Shown: piece by piece, positions 1 through 8,668 of the stretch | How the letters are laid out: each line of letters opens with the position of its first letter | Numbering within the stretch: the first letter of the stretch is position 1 | Source: CAYRJA01 sp964424455 | GTDB lineage: Bacteria > Bacteroidota > Bacteroidia > Chitinophagales > UBA10324 | Assembly: GCA_964424455.1 (NCBI GenBank) | Contig: CAYRJA010000050.1 | Location: forward strand, 1-20,995 | Direction of reading: 5' to 3' | Length of the DNA: 20,995 nt | Notes under the pieces: generated by a model | Told to the model about the DNA's origin: nothing | What the model saw: only the letters and a program-made list of their open reading frames with translations | Databases searched by the model: none | Position numbers and translations under genes: made by a program

Positions 1-1
1 A

Positions 2-853
2 AAGAGTAAGAACTTTAAAGTAGTGGTGGATGCCGTAAATTCTACAGGAGGAATTGCAGTACCGATGTTGCTTCGGGCTTTGGGTGTGAAAGAAATTGTT
101 GAACTGAATTGCGAACCCACAGGAAGATTTGCGCATAATCCTGAGCCGCTTCCTGAAAACCTGAAAGATATTTCAGCAGAAGTGATAAAGCAGAAAGCGG
201 ATTTGGGAATAGTAGTGGATCCGGATGTGGACCGTCTTGCTTTGGTATGCAACGATGGAAGTATGTTCGGTGAAGAATATACTCTTGTGGCAGTAGCCGA
301 CTACATTTTAAAAAATAAAAAAGGAAATACGGTTTCAAATCTTTCCTTTACAAGAGTTTTGAAGGATGTTATAGAAGTTGCCGGAGGACAGTATTTCAGT
401 TCAGCCGTTGGAGAAGTGAATGTGGTTGAAAAGATGAAAGAAGTGAATGCAGTTATCGGTGGTGAAGGAAACGGAGGAATCATATATCCTGATTCTCATT
501 ACGGCAGAGATGCGTTAGTGGGTATTGCGTTGTTTCTGACACATCTTGCGAAATCAGGCAAAACTGTAACACAGCTCAGGGCATCTTATCCGAACTACTT
601 TATTTCAAAGAATAAGATTGAGTTGAAGAAGGGGGTTGATATCAGTTCTGTTTTTATGAAAGTGAAAGAAAAATACAAGCAGCAGCCATTAAATACAGTG
701 GACGGAGTGAAGATTGAATTTGATAAAAGCTGGGTTCATCTTCGCCCGAGCAACACGGAACCCATCATTCGTGTTTATTCAGAGAGTGTGTCAGAAAAAG
801 AAGCTGATGAACTTGCACAAAAAATCATGCGTGATATAAAAGAGCTGGTTTAA
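2..853 (+). CDS. glmM: Phosphoglucosamine mutase / phosphomannomutase family protein, 5'-truncated by window edge
   Basis: This is the C-terminal part of an alpha-D-phosphohexomutase, which interconverts hexose 6- and 1-phosphates; the likely product is glucosamine 1-phosphate for UDP-GlcNAc synthesis. The frame is open to the window edge with no stop before position 23, so the GTG at 23 is internal and the true start lies upstream. Visible family landmarks are the metal-binding loop DPDVDRL, the sugar-specificity loop GGEGNGG, and the C-terminal phosphate-binding loop RPSNTEPIIRV. The active-site serine loop would lie in the missing N-terminal half. The stop is TAA at 851-853, followed 40 bp later by a cysteine desulfurase on the same strand. 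The family call is firm. The choice of glmM over a phosphomannomutase rests on Bacteroidota-like sequence only. Confidence 0.85.
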   Translation, partial: KSKNFKVVVDAVNSTGGIAVPMLLRALGVKEIVELNCEPTGRFAHNPEPLPENLKDISAEVIKQKADLGIVVDPDVDRLALVCNDGSMFGEEYTLVAVADYILKNKKGNTVSNLSFTRVLKDVIEVAGGQYFSSAVGEVNVVEKMKEVNAVIGGEGNGGIIYPDSHYGRDALVGIALFLTHLAKSGKTVTQLRASYPNYFISKNKIELKKGVDISSVFMKVKEKYKQQPLNTVDGVKIEFDKSWVHLRPSNTEPIIRVYSESVSEKEADELAQKIMRDIKELV

Positions 854-860
854 AAACTAA

Positions 861-892
861 AATTTGTAACCAATAATTTGTAATTCAATAGT
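861..892. repeat. AATTTGTAA-type repeat before the cysteine desulfurase gene
   Basis: The 40-bp gap between the mutase and the desulfurase contains AATTTGTAAC and AATTTGTAATTC in close succession. The same word, inverted, recurs at 18980-18999. It may be a short member of a dispersed intergenic repeat and leaves little room for a separate promoter. Confidence 0.4.
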
Positions 893-893
893 T

Positions 894-2045
894 ATGACAA
901 GAGTCTATTTTGATAATGCCGCCACTACTCCACTAAGCAAAGAGGTTGTGGAAGCAATGCTACCTTACATGAATTCACACTTTGGCAATCCGTCTGCCAT
1001 CCATTTCTATGGAAGAGAAACCCGAACTGCCATTGAGAAAGCAAGGAAGACTATCGCTAAACTGCTCAACTGTTCTACCTCTGAAATATTTTTCACCTCC
1101 GGCGGAACTGAGTCGAGCAACACAGCAATTCGTTGTGGAGTAGATTCATTGAATATAAAGCACCTCATAACTTCTCCCATAGAGCATCACTGTGTGTTAC
1201 ACACCGTTGAAGCATTGGAGAAAGAAGGAAAAGTAAAGGTGCATTATGTGAAAGTAGATGAGAAAGGAAGATTCGACCTGCAACATCTGCGTGAACTGTT
1301 ACAGCAAACCGGAGAAAAGACATTTATTTCGCTGATGCACGCCAATAATGAAATAGGAACAATGATGGATATAGATGAAGTGGCTGCTATCTGTAAAGAA
1401 TTTAATGCCTTCTTCCACTCAGATACTGTGCAGAGTATGGCTCATTATCATTTTGATTTACAAAAAACACCTTTACATTTCTTACAGGGTTCAGCACATA
1501 AGTTTCATGGTCCCAAAGGTGTTGGATTTATCTATATCAATAATTCTGTTAAAATTCATCCGTTCATTTACGGAGGCGCACAGGAACGGAACATGCGTGC
1601 AGGAACTGAAAATGTTTATGGTATTGTAGGTTTGGCAAAAGCAATGGAGCTAGCTTATGAACGATTAGATAAAACCCAATCTCAGACAGAAGATCTACGC
1701 AACTACATGATGAACCGGTTGAAAGAAAACTTTCATGATGTTACAGTCAACGGCGATTACGATGGCCGGTACTTATATACTGTTCTGAACATTTCTTTTC
1801 CGAGAAATGAAAGAACTGAATTATTACTTTTCAATCTTGATATTGCAGGTATTTGTGTCAGCAGTGGCAGCGCCTGTAGCAGTGGCAGTAATAAAAGCTC
1901 TCATGTGCTGAGTGCAATCGGTACGGATGAAAATAAAGTATCTATCCGTTTTTCTTTTTCAGAGTATAACACAAAAGAAGAAGTGGATTATACAATCGAA
2001 AAATTGAAAGAATTAATTCCTGCTTCTAAGGAAGTGGAAGCATGA
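894..2045 (+). CDS. Cysteine desulfurase (NifS/IscS family)
   Basis: This is a PLP-dependent aminotransferase-fold enzyme of 383 aa that takes sulfur from L-cysteine as an enzyme persulfide for Fe-S clusters and other thio-cofactors. The PLP lysine is K203 in the motif SAHKFHGPKG. The catalytic cysteine is C328 in the loop SSGSACSSGS, which is the short-loop IscS/NifS pattern. The N-terminus VYFDNAATTPLS is typical of the family, and the ATG at 894 is the natural start. No Fe-S scaffold genes (iscU, sufBCD) are adjacent, so iscS versus nifS cannot be decided. It could supply sulfur to the MoeB-rhodanese protein about 8 kb away, but that is inference from the shared window only. The gene ends 39 bp before the convergent hutI, and I saw no clear terminator hairpin between them. 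Confidence 0.9.
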   Translation: MTRVYFDNAATTPLSKEVVEAMLPYMNSHFGNPSAIHFYGRETRTAIEKARKTIAKLLNCSTSEIFFTSGGTESSNTAIRCGVDSLNIKHLITSPIEHHCVLHTVEALEKEGKVKVHYVKVDEKGRFDLQHLRELLQQTGEKTFISLMHANNEIGTMMDIDEVAAICKEFNAFFHSDTVQSMAHYHFDLQKTPLHFLQGSAHKFHGPKGVGFIYINNSVKIHPFIYGGAQERNMRAGTENVYGIVGLAKAMELAYERLDKTQSQTEDLRNYMMNRLKENFHDVTVNGDYDGRYLYTVLNISFPRNERTELLLFNLDIAGICVSSGSACSSGSNKSSHVLSAIGTDENKVSIRFSFSEYNTKEEVDYTIEKLKELIPASKEVEA

Positions 2046-2084
2046 CGCCTGTATTCTGTCCATCATCCTGCTCTGTTGCATACG

Positions 2085-3335
2085 TTATTCTTCCCCGTTA
2101 ATCAGCACTCTTTCTATACAATCTTTGCCGAAAAAATAAGGAATATTTGCAAGTGTAACACCCGCCTGGCATATTATCAGGTTTGCATTCTTACCGGCTG
2201 TAATACTTCCTAGTTCACCTGACAATTCCATGGCGGCAGCGCCATTAACTGTAACAGCATTTATGGCTTCTTCCGGAGTCATTTTCATTTGTATGCAGGC
2301 AAGAGAAATAACGAAACTTAATCTCCCAGAGGGTGAAGAGCCCGGATTGTAGTCCGTTGCAAGTGTTACAGGCAGACCTGCATCTATCATTTTTCGGGCG
2401 GGCGGATAGTTCATGCGGAGAAAGAAAGCAGCAGATGGTAGTAGTGCAGGTATTGTTTTCTGTTTTGACTGTTGGGTTTTAAGAAGTGCCTTGATTTCTT
2501 CCTCTCCTATATTTTCCAAATGATCAACTGAAACTGCATTGTTTTTTATTCCAACTTGAACACCTCCTGAATTAGCAAGTTGATTAGCATGAATCTTTGG
2601 TTTCAGATTATACTTTGATGCTGCCTGCAAAATCCTGTCTGTTTCTTCGTGTGTAAAAAAACCTTTGTCGCAAAACACATCACAGTAATCGGCTAATTTT
2701 TCTTCTGCTACACGCGGAAGCATCTCATTAATGACAAGATGGATATACCCTTCCCTGTTGTTCTTATACTTCACAGGTATAGCATGAGCACCGAGAAAGG
2801 TTGACTTTATAGTCAGTGGAGAATTTTTTTTCAGTCGTTGAATTATACGAAGTATTTTTAATTCACCTTCAACCGACAATCCGTAGCCGCTCTTTATTTC
2901 AACTGCTCCCGTACCCTGCTTTCTGATTTCTTCCAATCGTTGAAGCGCTGACTCAACTAATTTTTCTTCCGGTGTTTCAGTCAGTCTTTTCGCCGAATTA
3001 AGAATACCTCCTCCTTTTGCTGCTATTTCTTCATAAGTCAGTCCTTTAATTTTATCTACAAATTCTTCTTCGCGTGTGGCGGCAAATACCAGATGAGTAT
3101 GCGAATCACAAAATGCGGGCAGCACTATTCTGCCTTTACAATCAATAATATGGAGTTCTGTATTTGTCGAAGGAAGTTCCTGCATCTTTCCGAACGAAGC
3201 AATCTTTCCATCTTCAATCAGCAGAAAAGCATTTTCAATGGAAGGGATGGTTTTCATATCAGTGCCACCCACCAATGTTACAGATCTGTCTCTTATCTGG
3301 TAAAGCTGTTTAATATTAACAAGAAGCGTTTGCAT
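2085..3335 (-). CDS. hutI: Imidazolonepropionase
   Basis: This is the third enzyme of histidine degradation. It hydrolyses 4-imidazolone-5-propionate to N-formimino-L-glutamate in the cytoplasm. It belongs to the amidohydrolase fold: the metal-binding HxH is H79/H81 in CDSHTHLVFAATREEEF, followed by H184 in LGAHAIP, H249 in KIHANQLANSGG and D328 in LATDYNPGSSPS, which together are diagnostic for HutI. At 416 aa it is full length. The start ATG at 3333-3335 gives the usual short N-terminal strand. No other hut gene (hutH, hutU, hutG) is in the window, so histidine-degradation genes appear scattered in this organism. It lies 32 bp downstream of the EVE-domain gene and may be co-transcribed with it. 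Confidence 0.93.
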   Translation of the reverse strand: MQTLLVNIKQLYQIRDRSVTLVGGTDMKTIPSIENAFLLIEDGKIASFGKMQELPSTNTELHIIDCKGRIVLPAFCDSHTHLVFAATREEEFVDKIKGLTYEEIAAKGGGILNSAKRLTETPEEKLVESALQRLEEIRKQGTGAVEIKSGYGLSVEGELKILRIIQRLKKNSPLTIKSTFLGAHAIPVKYKNNREGYIHLVINEMLPRVAEEKLADYCDVFCDKGFFTHEETDRILQAASKYNLKPKIHANQLANSGGVQVGIKNNAVSVDHLENIGEEEIKALLKTQQSKQKTIPALLPSAAFFLRMNYPPARKMIDAGLPVTLATDYNPGSSPSGRLSFVISLACIQMKMTPEEAINAVTVNGAAAMELSGELGSITAGKNANLIICQAGVTLANIPYFFGKDCIERVLINGEE

Positions 3336-3367
3336 AAAGGCGGCTTTTGGATGGAAAAGATTACTGA

Positions 3368-3781
3368 TTACTGCTTCATTTCTCCCATAGAAAGTATTTT
3401 TTCAAACTCAGATTTTGTAACAGGCATTACTGACAGCCGTCCTATCTTCACGAGCAGCATGTTCTTCAGTTCTTTTTCTTTTTTTACCTCCGCAAGTGTA
3501 ACCGGTTTGTTAAACGGTTGAACTGCTGCAAGCTCCACTGCTACCCAGTCCTCCTGACCGGCAGTATTATCCCGAAAAAATTCCTTAGTAACTTTTGAAA
3601 TCCCGACAACTGAAGATTCTCCTCCGCTATGATAGAACAGAACGAGGTCATTTCTTTTCATTCCCTTCAGATGATTACGCGCTGCATAGTTGCGTACTCC
3701 TGTCCAGTCTGTTTTCTTTTCCTTCACTAATTCATTCCATCCGTAAGTTTCAGGATCTGATTTTACGAGCCAGTAGTTCAT
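3368..3781 (-). CDS. EVE domain-containing protein
   Basis: This 137-aa protein is essentially one EVE domain (thymocyte nuclear protein 1-like, PUA-related fold). It begins MNYWLVKSDPETYGWNEL and contains WTGVRNYAARNHLKGMKRND and DLVLFYHSGG, which are the characteristic blocks. EVE domains are known or proposed to recognise modified cytosines or other modified bases in DNA or RNA. They occur both as stand-alone housekeeping genes and in modification-dependent restriction. Here no nuclease or methylase gene is nearby, so a housekeeping RNA/DNA-modification reader is more likely; the exact role is unknown. The gene starts 32 bp beyond the rpsA terminator hairpin, so it probably has its own promoter or receives read-through. 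Confidence 0.88.
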   Translation of the reverse strand: MNYWLVKSDPETYGWNELVKEKKTDWTGVRNYAARNHLKGMKRNDLVLFYHSGGESSVVGISKVTKEFFRDNTAGQEDWVAVELAAVQPFNKPVTLAEVKKEKELKNMLLVKIGRLSVMPVTKSEFEKILSMGEMKQ

Positions 3782-3800
3782 TGGATGTATTTTATGAGGA

Positions 3801-3842
3801 GATAAAAATAAAAACTCCCCTCTGATTTCTCAGAGAGGAGTT
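3801..3842 (-). terminator. Rho-independent terminator of rpsA
   Basis: A 13-bp stem with one mismatch (arms 3813-3825 and 3830-3842, loop of 4 nt at 3826-3829) lies 22 bp beyond the rpsA stop. On the minus strand the stem is followed by a run of T residues broken by single A residues (rc of 3801-3812). It is placed to end the rpsA transcript before the EVE gene. Confidence 0.88.
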
Positions 3843-3864
3843 ATTGAATTGGAAAGAAAGATTT

Positions 3865-5790
3865 TTATTCTGCTGCCTTTTCTTCTGCATCAGTTGAAGT
3901 AGCATCTTTATCCATTTTCTCTTTCAGGTCAGAAAGAATACCTAAATCGCCGAGTGTTGACTTTTCAATTTTACGGTTGATGTTCTTCACTTCAGCACGG
4001 GTGTCTTTTCTTTCTTTATCCTTACGGTCGTATTCTGCTTTCTTTTCGTCTTCGATTTTCTCTTGCCAAACGGCTGTATGAGAAACGATAATCTTTTTGT
4101 TTCCACGATCGAATTCTAATACTTTGAAGTCGAGTGTTTCATCTACTTCTATATTCTTGTTGCCATCTTTCTTTGCGTGTTTAGCAGGGGCGAATCCTTC
4201 CAGACCGTAGGGTAGTAATATCACTGCACCTTTATCATCTTTCTTAATAACAGTTGCCTGATGTATAGAACCAATGGGGAATACAGTTTCAAATGTATCC
4301 CATGGATCTTCTTCCACCTGCTTGTGACCCAGCGAAAGTTTACGGTTTTCTTTATCAATCTCCAGAACGATAACTTCTAATTCATTTCCGATCTTGGTAA
4401 AGTCATTAGGATGATTGATTCGTTTCACCCATGATAAATCAGATACATGAACGAAGCCGGTAATACCATCTTCCAATTCAACGAACAGACCGTAAGCGCT
4501 GATGTTCTTAACAATTCCCTTTTGCTTGCTGCCTTTCGGATACTTGGTTTCAATATCTGCCCATGGATCCTGTGACAGTTGTTTGATAGAGAGTGACATT
4601 TTACGCTCTGTACGATCCAGTGTAACCACTTTTGCTTCGTACTCATCCCCCACCTTAAAGAAATCTTTTGAGTTCATCAGTTGGTTAGACCATGAGATTT
4701 CACTCACATGAATCAGCCCCTCAATACCCGGTTGAATTTCAAGGAATGCTCCATAGTCTTCTACATTCACAATTTTTCCTTTCACTACAGATCCTACCTG
4801 AACAGATTCATCCAGCACATCCCACGGCTGAGGCGTTAACTGCTTTAAGCCAAGAGAAATTCTTTTCTTTCCATCATCATAATCGAGAATGACCACATTC
4901 AGTTTCTGGTTAAGTTTCAATACATCTCCCGGATGGTTGATTCTTCCCCATGAAATATCAGTAATGTAAAGCAATCCATCCAAACCACCGAGGTCAATGA
5001 ATGCGCCGAAGTCAGTAATATTTTTGATAATTCCTTCCAATACCTGACCTTTTTCAAGCTTGGAAATGATTACCTGACGCTGTGCTTCAATATCGCTTTC
5101 AATAAGCGCTTTGTGAGAAACCACTGCATTCTTAATCAGTTCGTTAATCTTCACCACTTTAAATTCCATGGTTTGACCAACATATACATCGTAATCAGTA
5201 ATGGGCTTTACATCTATCTGAGAACCGGGCAGAAATGTTTCCATACCGAAAACATTCACAATTAAACCGCCTTTTGTTTTACTGGTGACTAAACCATTAA
5301 CAATAGTTCCGTTCTTAAACGCATCTACAATACTCTGCCATGCGCGAACAAGTTTTGCTTCTTTGCGGGAGAGAATAAGTTGTCCTTTAATATTTTCTTT
5401 TTCAACTACGAGTACTTCTACCTCATCTCCTACTTTAAGTTCGGGCATATCACGAAATTCGGTAAGCGGCACCATACCATCTGATTTAAAACCAATGTTA
5501 AGTACCACTTCGGTTTTAGTCATTGTAACGACTGCACCCTTTACCAATTCATTATCCTGAACGGCAACAAAGGTTTTATCGTAAAGTTTTTCGTATTGCT
5601 CCTTTTCCTCTTTTGAATAGTGACGCACTTTTCGCTTGCTGGTAGTCCAGTCAAAGTCATCATGAGCCGTTACCGGAGCGGGTGACGGGTTAACCGACAA
5701 ATTGTTGTTTTCAGGGGTTTGTTCCTGAGGGGTTTGTGAAGTGTTTACTTCATTTGTTTCGTTTGTTGTTGCTTGATTGTTGTCTTGCAA
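3865..5790 (-). CDS. rpsA: 30S ribosomal protein S1
   Basis: This RNA-binding ribosomal protein of 641 aa has six S1 (OB-fold) repeats at about residues 80-145, 160-228, 247-317, 332-405, 418-490 and 506-572. Repeats 3-5 carry the canonical pattern (for example DFGAFIDLGGLDGLLYITD, DYGAFLEIQPGIEGLIHVSE). A low-complexity Asn/Thr/Gln/Pro-rich N-terminal extension (1-45) and a charged lysine/glutamate-rich tail follow the Bacteroidota form. The start is TTG at 5788-5790. The next in-frame Met is residue 90, inside the first S1 domain. A full AGGAGG Shine-Dalgarno sits 9 nt upstream, which decides the start. The gene has its own promoter (5836-5866) and terminator (3801-3842), so it is monocistronic. 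A strong SD is unusual in this phylum and may be regulatory (see findings). Confidence 0.95.
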   Translation of the reverse strand: MQDNNQATTNETNEVNTSQTPQEQTPENNNLSVNPSPAPVTAHDDFDWTTSKRKVRHYSKEEKEQYEKLYDKTFVAVQDNELVKGAVVTMTKTEVVLNIGFKSDGMVPLTEFRDMPELKVGDEVEVLVVEKENIKGQLILSRKEAKLVRAWQSIVDAFKNGTIVNGLVTSKTKGGLIVNVFGMETFLPGSQIDVKPITDYDVYVGQTMEFKVVKINELIKNAVVSHKALIESDIEAQRQVIISKLEKGQVLEGIIKNITDFGAFIDLGGLDGLLYITDISWGRINHPGDVLKLNQKLNVVILDYDDGKKRISLGLKQLTPQPWDVLDESVQVGSVVKGKIVNVEDYGAFLEIQPGIEGLIHVSEISWSNQLMNSKDFFKVGDEYEAKVVTLDRTERKMSLSIKQLSQDPWADIETKYPKGSKQKGIVKNISAYGLFVELEDGITGFVHVSDLSWVKRINHPNDFTKIGNELEVIVLEIDKENRKLSLGHKQVEEDPWDTFETVFPIGSIHQATVIKKDDKGAVILLPYGLEGFAPAKHAKKDGNKNIEVDETLDFKVLEFDRGNKKIIVSHTAVWQEKIEDEKKAEYDRKDKERKDTRAEVKNINRKIEKSTLGDLGILSDLKEKMDKDATSTDAEEKAAE

Positions 5791-5799
5791 AATTTGGTT

Positions 5800-5805
5800 C
5801 CTCCT
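5800..5805 (-). promoter_or_regulatory. Strong Shine-Dalgarno of rpsA
   Basis: The minus strand reads AAAAGGAGGAACC, a perfect AGGAGG core 9 nt before the TTG start at 5790. It supports the TTG start. It stands out because most genes in this window, for example the ModE-like regulator and the TonB receptor, show no recognisable SD. Confidence 0.85.
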
Positions 5806-5835
5806 TTTGTAATGAGATTTTTAAAAATTGGGACA

Positions 5836-5866
5836 CAAAGGTAATAGAATATAGCTAATAGGCAAG
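5836..5866 (-). promoter_or_regulatory. Bacteroidetes-type promoter of rpsA
   Basis: On the minus strand a -33 element CTTG (5863-5866) is separated by exactly 19 nt from TACCTTTG (5836-5843), a perfect match to the Bacteroidetes -7 consensus TAnnTTTG. Transcription would start a few bases downstream and give a leader of roughly 40 nt that contains the SD. Confidence 0.8.
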
Positions 5867-5967
5867 CGTTTATTTTATTGCTGTATTCTTGTCAGCAATT
5901 TGGTATGTTACAGCTATAGAACTTCAGTTTTCTTGTAATTCGCAGACATTCTGGATAAACCCATATC

Positions 5968-6591
5968 TTAATCTACCCTGTTCACTTCAATACTGCTTAA
6001 CCAATAAACATGGCGTGGTCCGGTTTTAATATCATTGGTACAAATCAAAATCATATCACCTTGTTGTTTTATGGTTTGTTCGTTTTCTTCAAAGATGATA
6101 TAAACATTATTACCTGTCGGATTGTTGTAAATTTCTGCCCATGAAAAGGTGGCTTTGTAATTATCGCTTGCACGGGCTACTATGTAAAAGTTCCTGTCTT
6201 TGTGATTGAATTGCCGGATCCGGGCTTTGTCAAGAACCTCTTTTAATAAAACTCCTTTACAGGTTTTGTCTTCTTTCTTGTTTTCTCCGCTTTGACATAC
6301 TACAACGAAATTTTCAATAGTAGTAACATTCATTTTCTTTAGAGAATCAACTGTTAGTGTCAATGGATTTTCTATATCACCTTTAACTGTTATCTGCTTA
6401 CTGATAAATTTTGCACTGTCTTCGGAAGAAACTGTAACACATCCTTCCTTTGCCATTGGCATTTTGCCTGATGAATCCTGCCTGGTATTTTGAGAAGACT
6501 TATTTGATAAACGGTCAGTTTTAGTATTGCTGTTACAACTTCCTAATGTGAGCAAAATGATAATGGCTGAAAGGATTGATATATTTTTCAT
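5968..6591 (-). CDS. Small lipoprotein with sulfite-oxidase-like molybdopterin-binding fold
   Basis: This 207-aa protein has a lipoprotein signal (hydrophobic residues 4-17, lipobox LGSC with C19), so it is probably anchored in a membrane facing the periplasm or surface. A flexible polar linker is followed from about residue 65 by one domain resembling the Pfam Oxidored_molyb fold: ITVKGDIENPLTLTVDSL, VVVCQSGE (C99 at the position of the Moco-ligating cysteine), CKGVLLKEVLDKA, and a C-terminal KTGPRHVYWLSSIEV. Full-size sulfite oxidases and YedY/MsrP are longer, have a CxGNxR-like motif and usually a Tat signal. Here the export signal is Sec/lipoprotein and that motif is CQSGEN. It lies 44 bp after the TonB receptor and is probably co-transcribed. 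It may be a binding lipoprotein for Moco or Mo rather than an enzyme; function unproven. Confidence 0.7.
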   Translation of the reverse strand: MKNISILSAIIILLTLGSCNSNTKTDRLSNKSSQNTRQDSSGKMPMAKEGCVTVSSEDSAKFISKQITVKGDIENPLTLTVDSLKKMNVTTIENFVVVCQSGENKKEDKTCKGVLLKEVLDKARIRQFNHKDRNFYIVARASDNYKATFSWAEIYNNPTGNNVYIIFEENEQTIKQQGDMILICTNDIKTGPRHVYWLSSIEVNRVD

Positions 6592-6635
6592 GATTCTAAT
6601 TTATTATGGACTTTGATGAATAACTGCTTAGCTTA

Positions 6636-8645
6636 TTAATGATTAAAAAATCTCAGTGTAACAAAAAAGTTTCTCCCCTCTTCTGGATAACCTTCTACTA
6701 ACATATAGTTCGTATCGAAAATATTGTTCACTCCGGCTTCGAGACTCAGGTATTTCCAAATCTTTCCTGATATCATGGTGTTCACAAGTGTAAATTCAGG
6801 GGCTATAGTTCCATAACTGGTGCTGTAACGGGAAGAATAATATTCCGCATTTAGCATTATACTGATTAGTTGAGTCGGTTTGTACTCAATAAATGAAAAC
6901 ACTTTAGAGTCAGGTACATCTGTAAATAATACAGATGGGTTTGTCAGGTTATGCTTTTCAATGTATGAATAGCTTGCTCCGATAATTAATTTCTTTTTGA
7001 TAGTATAGCGTGTAGCTATTTCAGCTCCCATAAATTCTGCGCTGCCTGTATTTTGCATTTGTGATTTACCGGGCTGTACATTATTTACAGTAAGTATAGC
7101 ATCAGTTATATGGCTGTAATAAACAGAAGCCTGACAGAATAATTTATTAAAAAATTTTCCGGAATAACTTATGTCGTAATTATCTGCCGTTTCAGGTTTT
7201 AAATCCGGATTGGGAATAGCGGTTCCCATCCGATAGGAATAGCGGTCTTTGATGGTTGCGAAACGGCTTTTTTTCGATACAGAAAAACTTAGCCGGTGAT
7301 TGTCTTTAAAATAATAAAATAATCCTAATTGTCCGCTGAAAGACTTACTGGGTGAAGCACTCGGATAATCAGTTATACTTTCCGTTTTACTATTGTAATC
7401 CTGAGCGATAATATTTTCTCTTTCACTGTAGCTTATACCCGGTATCAATACAATGCTCTTGCTTATTTTATAAATATCTTCAATAGCAAAGTAGGTGGTG
7501 TTATCCTCAAAGCGCCTTACAGGCTCGCCAATATTATTTTCACGATGAACATCTTTCTTATACTGTGTTGAAAACTTCAGTTCGTTGTTTTGGAGGATAG
7601 TTGTTCCGTATTCAATATTTGCTCCATAGGTGTAATCATTATACCTGCTTTGAAAGGCATAAGGTTTTTTTTGTGTGGAATAGGTCGAATCATCATAACT
7701 GTTTATTGTGTTTTTAAAGATGTCATAATAAATTTTGTTCCTGATATAATGCTTGCCGGTTAGTTTGGTGTTAGTTAATAAGTAATACGTTTCTTTATTC
7801 CATGCGGGCCATTGCCAGTATCGTGGTTTTGAAAAAAGCGAGTTCAACTTATCATCTCCTGCATATAACGGGTTCCCTTTGCTGCCTTGCTGGTTGATAT
7901 AACCAACAACATACTCTTGCTTTTCGGTTGGTGTCCATCCGATTTTAAGATTTATTTTTTGATCGGTTCTATAAGAATTTTTTCTTTCACCTCCGCTTTC
8001 ATGCATACGAGACTCGAAGTTTTTTGACAGGATGTATGAGTCCCTGTGTAAATAGGAATATCCTCCCTGAAAATAAATCTTACTGAAATGAGACCCGATG
8101 TTGAAGTTGCCTCTGTATCCATTTGTATTAATCAGTCCCATTGCACCATCATACTCTAATTTTTTTGTGGGCTTTCTTGAAATTAAATTGATAGCTCCTC
8201 CTAATGAATTAGGACCGAAAAGCATGGAAGAAAATCCTTTTGAAACATCAACAACCGATAAATCAAAAGTGGTAAATCGTGCTAAGTCCACATAACCGTC
8301 ATACGGCACATACACAGGAATGCCATCCATAAAAACAGGTACAGAGCGCAAGTCAAAACCTCTTATAGTTAAAGTTGATTCATTTCTCTGTCCCGATGCT
8401 GTTAATGTAATTCCCGGCAGCACATCCAGCGCTTTTGAAACCTCTGTTTTATTTTGAGTCTCCATTTCACTTTGTGTTACTCTGCCGGATATGTCTATCT
8501 CCCTTGTTGCTGTGATGAAAACCTCTCCAAGAGTGAATATCTTGTTTGCGGATGAATCCTCCTTCTGATTTTTTGAAGTTTCAGATTTTTGTGAAAGAGC
8601 AAGGATGGGAAACATGCATAGCAGCATTAGTGTAATGGTTCTCAT
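6636..8645 (-). CDS. TonB-dependent outer-membrane receptor, probable molybdenum-related importer
   Basis: This 669-aa protein has a signal peptide (about 1-18, cleaved near ALSQ), a TonB-box-like strand EVFITATR (41-48), a plug domain (about 55-160, with LDVLPGITLTASGQ, TLTIRGFDLRSVPVFMDGIP and GPNSLGGAINLISRKPT), and a 22-strand-type beta-barrel. The barrel ends in the aromatic-rich strand FFVTLRFFNH, as expected for BAM insertion. It lacks the carboxypeptidase-like N-terminal domain of SusC proteins, so it is of the siderophore/metal-chelate type. It lies 61 bp downstream of a ModE-like regulator and is preceded by an inverted repeat (8669-8692) nearly identical to the one before that regulator. 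It is followed by a Moco-fold lipoprotein. The substrate is not visible in the sequence; molybdate, tungstate or a chelated form is inferred from context. Confidence 0.9.
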   Translation of the reverse strand: MRTITLMLLCMFPILALSQKSETSKNQKEDSSANKIFTLGEVFITATREIDISGRVTQSEMETQNKTEVSKALDVLPGITLTASGQRNESTLTIRGFDLRSVPVFMDGIPVYVPYDGYVDLARFTTFDLSVVDVSKGFSSMLFGPNSLGGAINLISRKPTKKLEYDGAMGLINTNGYRGNFNIGSHFSKIYFQGGYSYLHRDSYILSKNFESRMHESGGERKNSYRTDQKINLKIGWTPTEKQEYVVGYINQQGSKGNPLYAGDDKLNSLFSKPRYWQWPAWNKETYYLLTNTKLTGKHYIRNKIYYDIFKNTINSYDDSTYSTQKKPYAFQSRYNDYTYGANIEYGTTILQNNELKFSTQYKKDVHRENNIGEPVRRFEDNTTYFAIEDIYKISKSIVLIPGISYSERENIIAQDYNSKTESITDYPSASPSKSFSGQLGLFYYFKDNHRLSFSVSKKSRFATIKDRYSYRMGTAIPNPDLKPETADNYDISYSGKFFNKLFCQASVYYSHITDAILTVNNVQPGKSQMQNTGSAEFMGAEIATRYTIKKKLIIGASYSYIEKHNLTNPSVLFTDVPDSKVFSFIEYKPTQLISIMLNAEYYSSRYSTSYGTIAPEFTLVNTMISGKIWKYLSLEAGVNNIFDTNYMLVEGYPEEGRNFFVTLRFFNH

Positions 8646-8668
8646 TGTTTATTATTTTATTGTTTTGT

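Noticed and set aside
1191..1203. TGTGT-GTT-ACACA inverted repeat inside the desulfurase gene
   Set aside because: Short, within coding DNA, and explained by one copy of the common TGTTACA word plus CA/TG repeats.
3093..3521. Plus-strand open frames opposite hutI, rpsA, moaA and others
   Set aside because: They lie opposite well-supported genes, show no recognisable domains, and have low-complexity shadow translations.
6602..6625. A possible third 8-8-8 operator before the lipoprotein gene (TATTATGG-N8-GAATAACT)
   Set aside because: Only 9 of 16 arm positions match the 9055-9078 site and its own arms pair poorly; not distinguishable from AT-rich background.
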